Assembly (NCBI GenBank): GCA_014729935.1
Contig: WJJB01000243.1
Span: 1 to 50,594, forward strand
DNA length: 50,594 nt
Reading direction: 5' to 3'
Source of the DNA: Candidatus Bathyarchaeota archaeon
GTDB lineage: Archaea > Asgardarchaeota > Lokiarchaeia > Sigyniarchaeales > Sigyniarchaeaceae
Within the stretch, counting starts at the first letter, position 1. Each line of letters opens with the position of its first letter. The notes beneath the pieces are model-generated. The model was not told where the DNA came from and ran no database searches. It was given only the letters and a program-made list of their open reading frames with translations. Shown here piece by piece: positions 43,613-50,594 of the stretch. Made by a program: the position numbers and the translations under genes.

Positions 43613-45307
43613 TTAGATCTCCTCCTTCAACCGCTTCACGATATCTTCCACTGAAAAAGGTTCCCCGGTGTACTTCAAGATGGTCGCATCTGTCTTGATC
43701 CCGGTCTCAGCCCTAATGTACCTGCCAAATTGCGATGTCGCATTTGATTCCACGATGACTACCTTCTTCGCCTTGTTCAAAATATCTCCCGTACTTGGAT
43801 GGAGGGGATGGAGAATAGAATAATGCACGTGGGCAATGCTTTCATCACCAACCCGGTTAATTGCCTCTCGGATCGCGTGGTAAGTCGACCCCCATCCCAC
43901 CACGAGCGTGCCAGGCGATTCCGAACCGTGATATGCAGGTTCCTGCATATTCTTGAAGAAACCGTCAAGTTTTCTCAACCTTTTATCCATTTGTTGCTTT
44001 CTCACGGTGAAATTCTCGGTGATGTGTCCTTGCTGATCGTGTTCGTCGCTATCCACGCATACAAGTCCTTTACCATATCCGGGAATTCCCCGAGGTGAAA
44101 TTCCTGACTCCGTGATGGTATATCGGTGATATTCCTCACCAGTTTTTATGAAATGCCTCGTGTTTTCTACCTTGGTTGGATCAAGTGAGGATATGTTGTA
44201 ATATGAATCGATGGTATATTGATCAGTGAGGATGATAACTGGCACCTGGTACTCGTCGGCAAGATTAAAGGATTCATTGGTCAGGTAAAAGCACTCCTCG
44301 ATGGTCGCCGGTGCGATGATGATGCGTGGAAACTCTCCATGCCCACCATGCAAGGCAAGAGCAAGATCCCCCTGTTCTGTCCTGGTTGGCAATCCCGTGG
44401 CGGGACCAGGCCGTTGGGCGAGATGCATCACTACCGGGCTCTCGATCATGCCCGCCAAGCTCAGCCCCTCCGTCATCAGGGCAAATCCCCCACCAGAGGT
44501 GGTGATCATGGCTCTGGCACCAGCATACCAAGCTCCCAATGCCATGTTTATGGCTGAAATCTCGTCTTCTGCTTGCTCGGAAATGATGTCCAGTTCCTCG
44601 GTTTTTTGTGCCAACGATACAAGCACCGCGGTTGAGGGAGACATTGGATACGATGATATGAAATTGCATCCACCAGCAACGGCTCCCAGGGAGATTGCTT
44701 CTCCACCATGCAATAACAGGTCGTCCTTGATGGAATCATCCTTGCTAATATCTAGCGAGATCAAGTTGGTATCCCTGGCATCCTTGCCACGCTTGAATCC
44801 GACCTCGATGGCTTCAACGTTCTTGGAAATTATATCATCATCTTTTTCCTTGAAAAAGGTCCTCACGTAATCCTTTGCCAAGTTCATGTCCACGTCCAGC
44901 ATTCCGCAACATATCCCAACAGCGATGATGTTTGAATATATCTTGTTTCCAAGATCCTTAGCTAGTTCAGTAATTGGCACTTCTAGCAAATTATTCACAT
45001 CGCCCAAGTAACTTGTATCTCCGACAATGAGAGTCCCCGTGCCTATTCTTGGTTCCAAGCGCTTCATGGCTTCCTTGTCTATGGGAATCAAGATATCGAT
45101 AGCATCCACGTAAGCCCGTACTGGTTCCGATGAGACCCGTATCTCGGTAGAATTTGCTCCACCGCGTACCCTGCTCATGTATTCTTTCGTTGCAAACACG
45201 TGAAACCCGTCTAACTTGAGAATCCGCGTGAGTAATCGTTCCACCGTCTGGATTCCTTGTCCCGCCTGTCCAGCAAGAACGATGCTAATTCCTATAATAT
45301 AGAACAC
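43613..45307 (-). CDS. 2-oxoacid:ferredoxin oxidoreductase, fused gamma-alpha subunit
   Basis: The 564-residue protein combines a gamma domain (1-180: IVLAGQAGQGIQTVERLLTR, then YMSRVRGGANSTEIRVS) with an alpha pyrimidine-binding domain (200 onwards: GCNFISSYPMSPSTAVL, SEQAEDEISAINMALGA, TTSGGGFALMTEGLSLA). The fusion is typical of two-subunit archaeal and bacterial enzymes for 2-oxoglutarate, pyruvate or branched-chain oxoacids. Substrate choice cannot be told from sequence alone. The start is a GTG at 45307. It is coupled to the beta gene. Confidence 0.93.
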   Translation of the reverse strand: MFYIIGISIVLAGQAGQGIQTVERLLTRILKLDGFHVFATKEYMSRVRGGANSTEIRVSSEPVRAYVDAIDILIPIDKEAMKRLEPRIGTGTLIVGDTSYLGDVNNLLEVPITELAKDLGNKIYSNIIAVGICCGMLDVDMNLAKDYVRTFFKEKDDDIISKNVEAIEVGFKRGKDARDTNLISLDISKDDSIKDDLLLHGGEAISLGAVAGGCNFISSYPMSPSTAVLVSLAQKTEELDIISEQAEDEISAINMALGAWYAGARAMITTSGGGFALMTEGLSLAGMIESPVVMHLAQRPGPATGLPTRTEQGDLALALHGGHGEFPRIIIAPATIEECFYLTNESFNLADEYQVPVIILTDQYTIDSYYNISSLDPTKVENTRHFIKTGEEYHRYTITESGISPRGIPGYGKGLVCVDSDEHDQQGHITENFTVRKQQMDKRLRKLDGFFKNMQEPAYHGSESPGTLVVGWGSTYHAIREAINRVGDESIAHVHYSILHPLHPSTGDILNKAKKVVIVESNATSQFGRYIRAETGIKTDATILKYTGEPFSVEDIVKRLKEEI

Positions 45308-45557
45308 CTACTGTTTTTATCAAAAATATCAAGCCTCTTGAAACTATCAATCACATCGTGCTATAAAGTCTCGTGTCATGGTTCATAAATCCTCGCGGGG
45401 TGCACTCTCAATAACCCACGTGAGAGGAAAGTGAATCCATCTCATTAGTTTAGATTCAACATTCATTATTCTTGCGGGAAGCAAGCTATTTCAACGAACG
45501 TGTGTTCATATCCACCGTAACGCGTCCCATCGCAAGAAAAACAGGTGCCATGAAAAG

Positions 45558-45935
45558 TTGTATAATGACAGGGTAATAGACCACTTCACGAATCCCAGGA
45601 ATGTGGGAGCAGTGGAAAATGCGGATGGAGTCGGACTCGTGGAAAGTGAGTCGTGTGGAGATAGGTTACAAATCTCCATCAAGGTTGAAGCTGGAAAGAT
45701 TTCGGACATCCGGTTCAAAACCTTTGGATGTGCTGCTGCCATTGCCACGTCGAGCATGATCACCGAGCTTGCAAAGGGAATGGATATTAAGTCGGCACTC
45801 TCTATTACCAATGAGGATGTTGCCAAGGCATTGAACGGGCTACCCGATGGGAAGCAGCATTGCAGTAACCATGCTGCTGATGCCCTGCACGCTGCGATCA
45901 GGGATTTTCAACAACGGGAATCCCGGCGGGAATAA
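45558..45935 (+). CDS. iscU: IscU/NifU-like iron-sulfur scaffold
   Basis: The 125-residue scaffold starts at a TTG (AGGTG ten bases before), because the family begins LYNDRVIDHFTNPRNVG. Conserved ligands are C33 with D35 (ESCGD), C58 (FGCAAAIATSS) and C102 after H101 (KQHCSNHAADAL). This is the site where Fe-S clusters are built from sulfur supplied by a cysteine desulfurase. No iscS is present in the window. cysE and cysK follow on the same strand, coupling cysteine supply to cluster building. A 250-base region before it holds nothing recognisable beyond a likely promoter. Confidence 0.93.
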   Translation: MYNDRVIDHFTNPRNVGAVENADGVGLVESESCGDRLQISIKVEAGKISDIRFKTFGCAAAIATSSMITELAKGMDIKSALSITNEDVAKALNGLPDGKQHCSNHAADALHAAIRDFQQRESRRE

Positions 45936-45947
45936 AAAGGGTGGTTC

Positions 45948-46802
45948 ATGATGGATGGCTCAGGAAAGAAACCAGGAGAAACGTACAAGTGCAGGGAATG
46001 CGGTAAAATGGTGAATGGAACGGGAAATTTAGATACATGTCCTGATTGCTTGCTGAAGTTCAATTTCGACGCGACAGATTTAGATCTCGGGTTGGTAAAA
46101 ACCGAATTGCGAGCCATCCTGGATTCTTTCGTCACGGACGTAACGTCAGCCTTCGTCAAGGACCCAGCTGCCCTCTCCCTCATCGAAGTTCTAACCGCTT
46201 ATCCTGGCGTGCAGGCAGTTTTATTGCATCGTGTTGCGCATTTCTTCTGGATGCTTGATGTTCCATATATCCCACGCTATATCTCCCATGTCAGCAGGCA
46301 GTTCACCGGGATCGAGATACATCCTGGCGCGAAGATTGGCAAGAAATTCTTCATTGATCATGGTGGTGGGGTCGTGATCGGGGAGACTTCGGAGATAGGT
46401 GATAATGTTACCTTGTACCAGGGTGTCACGCTGGGTGGTACAAGCGATAAACGTGAAAAACGTCATCCAACATTGAAGGATGATATAGTAATCGGGGCAG
46501 GAGCTAAAATAATCGGACCTGTGACCATCGGAAATAACGTGAAAATCGGTGCAAACTCGGTCGTCATCGATGACGTGCCGGATGATTCTGTTGTTGTTGG
46601 AATTCCTGGCAGGATAGTTTCGAGAGATGGTATCAAGGTGGCACGGGTCGATCTCCAGCATGGTAACCTGCCCGATCCCATCCAAGCTGCCATCTCTTCA
46701 TTGGAGTCCAGGATATCCCTCTTGGAGAGGGAATTGGAACGGACCGATGATCTTGCAAGGGAGTTCACTAGTGGGAATTTCAAGAATGGAGGAGGAATAT
46801 AA
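45948..46802 (+). CDS. cysE: Serine O-acetyltransferase with N-terminal zinc ribbon
   Basis: Residues ~50-230 form the CysE enzyme: a helical N-domain (DPAALSLIEVLTAYPGVQAV, LLHRVAHFFW) and a left-handed beta helix with IDHGGGVVIGETSEIGDNVT, then LYQGVTLGGTSDKREKRHPT and IGANSVVIDDVPDDS. It acetylates serine for cysteine synthesis. The odd part is the first ~40 residues, a zinc-ribbon-like CxxC-x12-CxxC (C15, C18, C31, C34), not usual in CysE. The gene ends with a coiled-coil tail (SLESRISLLERELERTDD) and its stop overlaps the cysK start, so the two are translationally coupled. Confidence 0.92.
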   Translation: MMDGSGKKPGETYKCRECGKMVNGTGNLDTCPDCLLKFNFDATDLDLGLVKTELRAILDSFVTDVTSAFVKDPAALSLIEVLTAYPGVQAVLLHRVAHFFWMLDVPYIPRYISHVSRQFTGIEIHPGAKIGKKFFIDHGGGVVIGETSEIGDNVTLYQGVTLGGTSDKREKRHPTLKDDIVIGAGAKIIGPVTIGNNVKIGANSVVIDDVPDDSVVVGIPGRIVSRDGIKVARVDLQHGNLPDPIQAAISSLESRISLLERELERTDDLAREFTSGNFKNGGGI

Positions 46803-47746
46803 TGGTTCAAAAACAGGGAACACGGGGATACTTTAACTCGATACTTGATACAATAGGAGACACGCCACTCGTACGGCTTGCGAAAATTTCGGGAGATATC
46901 GTCCCGACAATTTTTGGAAAGGCGGAATATTTCAATCCAGGGAGTTCTGTGAAGGATAGGATAGGATTTGCCATGATCCATGCAGCAGAGCAGGAGGGGA
47001 TCATACATCCTGGTGATACCATCGTTGAACCCACCTCTGGAAACACCGGTATTGGCTTAAGCGTGGCATGCGCCGTGAAGGGTTATAGCCTCATTATTTG
47101 CATGCCAGAATCAATGAGCATCGAGCGCCAAAGGATCTTGAAAGCCTATGGCGCGGTTGTGGAGCTCACGCCAGCTGGAGGTGGGATGAATGCTGCCATC
47201 GAGAGAGCGATGGAGATCAAGGAATCTGGACGTGCCAAGTTCATCCCGCAACAATTCAAGAACAAGGCAAATCCAGACATCCATTACCGGACGACTGGTC
47301 CCGAAATATTAAATGCCTTGGACGGAAAGGTGGATGTGCTGGTCGCCGCTGTGGGTACAGGAGGAACGATCATGGGTGTTGGGCGGTACCTTCGAGAAAA
47401 ACTTGGTGATGCCATTCGAATCGTGGCCGTGGAGCCGGAAAAATCGCCAGTCCTTTCGGGAGGTGATCCAGGACCACATGGCATACAAGGAATGGGTGCA
47501 GGATTCATCCCTGATATTGTGGATACCGATCTATTCGACGACATTCACACGGTAACCCTCGACGAGGCGATCGCCATGGCAAGAATCCTTGCAAGACAGG
47601 AGGGAATCTTCGTGGGAATGTCGGCTGGTGCAAATGTTGCCATAGCACATGAAATTGGCCGCTCCTTGGGCCACCCGGCCAATATCGTGACCATACTTTG
47701 TGACACGGGCGAGCGATACCTTTCAAATGAGATTTGGAAATTATAG
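46802..47746 (+). CDS. cysK: Cysteine synthase
   Basis: This is an O-acetylserine sulfhydrylase of 314 residues, standard length. The PLP lysine is in FNPGSSVKDRIGFAMI, the substrate loop is PTSGNTGIGLSVACAVKG, and the phosphate loop is VAAVGTGGTIMGVGR. The final CDTGERYLSNEIWKL is typical of CysK. It makes cysteine from O-acetylserine and sulfide. The overlap with the cysE stop allows equimolar synthesis, and CysE-CysK complex formation is well known. Confidence 0.96.
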   Translation: MVQKQGTRGYFNSILDTIGDTPLVRLAKISGDIVPTIFGKAEYFNPGSSVKDRIGFAMIHAAEQEGIIHPGDTIVEPTSGNTGIGLSVACAVKGYSLIICMPESMSIERQRILKAYGAVVELTPAGGGMNAAIERAMEIKESGRAKFIPQQFKNKANPDIHYRTTGPEILNALDGKVDVLVAAVGTGGTIMGVGRYLREKLGDAIRIVAVEPEKSPVLSGGDPGPHGIQGMGAGFIPDIVDTDLFDDIHTVTLDEAIAMARILARQEGIFVGMSAGANVAIAHEIGRSLGHPANIVTILCDTGERYLSNEIWKL

Positions 47747-47768
47747 CGTGTGGAGATCAAGTGAAGGA

Positions 47769-47823
47769 TTTATCCTTTTTAGCGGGAGAAAACCCGCCCC
47801 TTTAGCTTAGGGCGTGGTAGTTC
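47769..47823 (-). repeat. Dispersed hairpin repeat, copy E
   Basis: Read on minus: GAACTACCACGCCCTAA, then GCTAAAGGGGCGGG, TTTTCTCCCGC and AAAAAGGATAAA. Two competing stems can form: CGCCC with GGGCG, or GCGGG with CCCGC (loop TTTTCT). The first bases coincide with the stop codon of the longin-GTPase gene, in that gene's orientation; cysK ends on the other side. Confidence 0.75.
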
Positions 47824-48763
47824 ACTTCATGTGGGAAACCATCTCCTTGGCAAGCCAAGAGAAGGCTTCTTGAACTCCTTCATTTTTCACGGCACAAGTC
47901 TTGAATAGCTTCAGCGGTCGCCTCCCCAAGGTTCTTGAATTCATGTATTTCTTGATGGTTTTCATCTTGGGTTTCTTGATATCAATCTTGTTCAACAGGA
48001 TAAGCAAAGGGAGGTCTGCGGTGTTTTTCCTGGTGGCAATGTCCTTCAAGACCTTCATAGCTTCATCATACTTCTTCTCTTCCGAGATATCGACAACGAA
48101 TACCAATCCATCCTGCCCCACTATATGTGGTGCCCACAAGTCCCTGTATTTTTCCTGGCCTGGGGCATCATAGACCATGATTGATAAGTTTTCCAGGACA
48201 AGTTGAGAGACATCCATGGAGATGGTTGGGGGATTCTCCTTTATGATCTTGTTTTGTATCGATTGCACGATGGTGGTTTTTCCTGCCTGCGTGAGACCAT
48301 ACACGAAAATGCTTGCCTTTATGGGATTCAGGATGCTGATATCGGGAAATGATTCATGGAACGAGTGGAATAATTCATCGAGTTCCTTACTTGCCTTTTC
48401 ATCATCCTCGTTAACTCCATTATCAGCATGGAATGCCGAATGTACATTCTTCAAGGAATCTAGCCTTTCGGCAAATTTTTCCAAGTACTGCTTCGACATG
48501 TTGTAATCAATTTCACTGGTCCCAAGAACTACCAAGGAGATCATTAAAATTTCCACACCACCCCTTGCTTCGGAGTTTTTTATTTCAAAGATGAGATTTG
48601 CTGTCTTGACACCGCCAAATTCGTGGAGGAAAAAACCCTGGCGATACAAGTTCATCAATTCCGTGATTTGATCCTTGTATTGATTACCGATATCATTAGG
48701 TTCGCTCAGGAAAACACGCGGTCCCATCACGTTGTTAAAATGACTTAATATTAGCCCCTTCAT
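47822..48763 (-). CDS. Longin-like domain fused to Arf/Ras-like GTPase
   Basis: The 313-residue protein joins an N-terminal longin-like domain (1-110: GLILSHFNNVMGPRVFLSEP, then NLIFEIKN and LMISLVVL strands) to a small GTPase (150-305). GTPase motifs are GLTQAGKT (G156-T163), DAPGQEKYRD as G3, LLNKIDIKK as G4 and CAVKNEGV as G5. An acidic linker (NEDDEKASKELDELF) lies between. The G domain is nearer Arf/Rag/SRbeta-type proteins than Rab. In eukaryotes, longin domains occur in SNAREs, adaptor subunits and the signal-recognition-particle receptor. No lipid-anchor motif is present. A trafficking or signalling role is inferred from family ties. Confidence 0.85.
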   Translation of the reverse strand: MKGLILSHFNNVMGPRVFLSEPNDIGNQYKDQITELMNLYRQGFFLHEFGGVKTANLIFEIKNSEARGGVEILMISLVVLGTSEIDYNMSKQYLEKFAERLDSLKNVHSAFHADNGVNEDDEKASKELDELFHSFHESFPDISILNPIKASIFVYGLTQAGKTTIVQSIQNKIIKENPPTISMDVSQLVLENLSIMVYDAPGQEKYRDLWAPHIVGQDGLVFVVDISEEKKYDEAMKVLKDIATRKNTADLPLLILLNKIDIKKPKMKTIKKYMNSRTLGRRPLKLFKTCAVKNEGVQEAFSWLAKEMVSHMK

Positions 48764-48840
48764 CGCAGGATCCTGAAAAAATTATTAATTTAGATAAAAT
48801 ACGTACAAAGAAAAGCATTTTCATTCATTGGATTTTGATC

Positions 48841-49836
48841 ATGTCTTGGAGGCAAATCTTGCCAGGAATTCATGAAATCACGCTTAGAAGTGATTCCTGG
48901 TTTCAACCTAGCGTGAATGTGTATTTCTTGGAATGTAGCAATTCGGGAGGGCTCTTGGTAGACGCGGGATATGCCAATAAGCGATCTTTCGCCAATTTCT
49001 TGAGAATCTTCACTCGTTTAGTTAAACACTTGAAAGACACTGGTAAATTGGACAAGGAAGTGAGATTCGACAGACTGGTAAAAAAGGTAGTCATCACGCA
49101 TGACCACCACGACCACGCATCGGGAGCATGGCGGTTAAAGGAGTACTTTCCTGCAGCATCCTTCGTGATGAGCAAAGGAACTAACCTCCTTCTTTCAGGC
49201 GTGCATTTGGGAAAACCACTAGGTATTCACGGTAGAATCCGGGAGATCCTCATGAGAATCTTCAACAAGTTGCTTGGCATGAGAAAAATCCTTCCCCGAA
49301 TTTCACTCGTTTGCCATGGAGATGCGATAGCATGCGGCAATAGGGAATTAACCGTGATTTTGTCCCGTGGTCATTCATTCGAACAATTGTTACTGCATGA
49401 GAAAAAGCAGGGAATCCTGTTCTCGAGTGATCTCGTTTTGGCTGACATATCGACATGGCTGGGCCCCCCAAATAGCGATTACCTGGCGTATCACAAGACC
49501 ATGAATTTCCTCTCCTCCTTGGATAACGTGAAGATTATGCTTCCAGCCCATGGGAAAATAATCAAGAATCCAAAAGGCAGGATAAATGAGTTACGGCATT
49601 TCCGGGAACTCAGGGAATTGCAAATTATTGATTATTGTAAGAAAAAGCCTAGGTCGATCTCATCGATATCTTGGGCACTTTACAAAAGTCGTGGTATCGG
49701 CACGGTATTCATTGCAATGGGAATGGTGAAATTAGTCACCCATTATCTGGTTGCGATGGGAAGATTGAGCAAAAAACGTCTTGCTTTCTGCGAGAAGTAC
49801 ATCGCAGTGGATGATGTCCCTCAACCAAAGAACTGA
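48841..49836 (+). CDS. Metallo-beta-lactamase-fold hydrolase
   Basis: The start is set at the ATG 48841; a TTG at 48835 is in frame. The fold's metal motif is ITHDHHDHASGAWRL (HxHxDH), after the early strand LLVDAGYANKRSF. Further metal ligands are H in LSRGHSFEQLLL, D in LFSSDLVLADIS and H in MLPAHGKIIKNP. The ~330 residues with a helical C-terminal extension resemble glyoxalase II/LACTB2-like hydrolases. The substrate is unknown. Its 3' end overlaps the convergent threonine synthase-like gene by 16 bases. Confidence 0.88.
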   Translation: MSWRQILPGIHEITLRSDSWFQPSVNVYFLECSNSGGLLVDAGYANKRSFANFLRIFTRLVKHLKDTGKLDKEVRFDRLVKKVVITHDHHDHASGAWRLKEYFPAASFVMSKGTNLLLSGVHLGKPLGIHGRIREILMRIFNKLLGMRKILPRISLVCHGDAIACGNRELTVILSRGHSFEQLLLHEKKQGILFSSDLVLADISTWLGPPNSDYLAYHKTMNFLSSLDNVKIMLPAHGKIIKNPKGRINELRHFRELRELQIIDYCKKKPRSISSISWALYKSRGIGTVFIAMGMVKLVTHYLVAMGRLSKKRLAFCEKYIAVDDVPQPKN

Positions 49837-50594
49837 TGCATGACCTCTTCCCAGCTCTCCAATGGATACTCCTGGGGTTCTCGCAACCGCTTGGAGGCCG
49901 TATCCATGTCAAGCACCCCCGCGCCAGTAAGGATTAAGGCAACATCTTCAAACTTTTCCAGCATATCTCCATGCTCTTTGGCTTTCTTTAATGCAGCAAG
50001 AGTGGTGGAGCTTGCCAATTCAACAAAAATCCCTTCACCGCGAGAGAGATCTCGCTGTGAAGCAAGAGCCTCCTCATCACTTACAATAATGCCTGAGACT
50101 GTACCTGCTTCTAGTTTTTCGTGCAACTGGTGAAACCATGAATAATCGAATGGTATGTCATTGGCGAGAGCGGAAATTACCGTGTTCACGAATTTCCACG
50201 GCTTTGCGTAAACATCCTTGGGTTTTGCATTCACCCTCAAGGCATCAATGAACGGATGGCAACCTTCTGGTTGAACTGCCAAGAAATGTGGAATATCTTC
50301 TATAAAAGAGAGTTCCTTCAATTCCATGCATGCTTGTATTAATGCGGAGAGCAATCCAGCACCCCCGACAGGAACAACGATCAATTCAGGGAGCCTCAAG
50401 TTCATCTGCTCGAAGATTTCGTATATGATGGTTTTTGCACCATGATTGGTAAACGCGTTATACAAGGACGTGGTCGCCAAGTTCATTGCTCCATATTGCC
50501 TAGCTGCTTGAATGACAACGTCCATTAATGCTTGATAAGATAATGTAGTGAAACGGCGCACATTTCCCACAAAGAGCCGAATCTGATTGATCTT
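49821..50594 (-). CDS. Threonine synthase-like PLP enzyme, N-terminus beyond window
   Basis: The frame is open to the window edge, so the N-terminal part, including the PLP lysine, is missing. What is seen is the second half of a fold-type II enzyme. KINQIRLFVGNVRRF stands where threonine synthases have a similar block, then GAMNLATTSLYNAFTNHGAK and TIIYEIFEQMN, the phosphate loop VVPVGGAGLLSAL, VQPEGCHPFIDAL, and late SRGEGIFVELASSTTLAALK. These fit threonine synthase, which turns phosphohomoserine into threonine; a related dehydratase cannot be excluded. Confidence 0.8.
   Translation of the reverse strand, partial: KINQIRLFVGNVRRFTTLSYQALMDVVIQAARQYGAMNLATTSLYNAFTNHGAKTIIYEIFEQMNLRLPELIVVPVGGAGLLSALIQACMELKELSFIEDIPHFLAVQPEGCHPFIDALRVNAKPKDVYAKPWKFVNTVISALANDIPFDYSWFHQLHEKLEAGTVSGIIVSDEEALASQRDLSRGEGIFVELASSTTLAALKKAKEHGDMLEKFEDVALILTGAGVLDMDTASKRLREPQEYPLESWEEVMHQFFG

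Overview
The window most likely comes from an Asgard (Promethearchaeota) archaeon. Archaeal traits: CDP-archaeol synthase (CarS), CofC of coenzyme F420 synthesis, ferredoxin-dependent 2-oxoacid oxidoreductase, and AT-rich promoter elements near several starts. Asgard or eukaryote-like traits: a gelsolin-like domain, a Rab/Ras-like GTPase, a longin-like domain fused to an Arf/Ras-like GTPase, a membrane-anchored longin-like protein, and two tandem RING-like zinc proteins. Bacterial-type GyrB/GyrA sit side by side. No rRNA, tRNA or CRISPR array was seen. The class within Asgard cannot be settled from this sequence alone.

Layout. 1-513: 5' part of a GT2 glycosyltransferase (minus strand), running off the edge. 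690-6147: five same-strand genes (SAP/Rho_N-like basic protein, two RING-like paralogues, a membrane-anchored beta-sandwich surface protein, a gelsolin-like protein). 6388-11000: gyrB-gyrA. 11048-12364: a PLP enzyme with a cysteine-rich tail. 12378-15491 (minus): alpha/beta hydrolase, unknown membrane protein, CheY-like receiver and longin-like protein, followed on plus by a small GTPase. 16318-21003 (minus): ornithine aminotransferase, a repeat-containing membrane protein overlapping a P-loop-less EF1A/SelB-like protein, and a GH4 glycosidase. 21134-28932: GNAT, a large coiled-coil membrane protein, thioredoxin, a formyltransferase-like protein, DUF362, HD hydrolase and a DUF89 phosphatase. 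29199-34458: a small helical protein, CarS, a CofC cluster, a coiled-coil protein and SerRS. 34613-42650: a TnpB fossil, GH39, an orphan DNA methyltransferase, two unknowns and a GH9 enzyme built onto nine membrane helices. 42747-50594: two-gene OFOR, IscU-CysE-CysK, the longin-GTPase fusion, an MBL hydrolase and a partial threonine synthase-like gene.

The metabolism suggested is anaerobic and saccharolytic/amino-acid-using: GH4, GH39 and GH9 glycosidases, ferredoxin-linked 2-oxoacid oxidation, ornithine transamination, and cysteine synthesis coupled to Fe-S scaffold assembly. The most interesting elements are the RING-like tandem pair next to gelsolin, the longin-GTPase fusion, the pseudo-translational GTPase, the PLP enzyme with a two-CW-like tail, and five dispersed copies of a ~55-65 bp hairpin repeat, four of them directly downstream of genes in the same orientation, resembling IS605-type ends or shared terminators.
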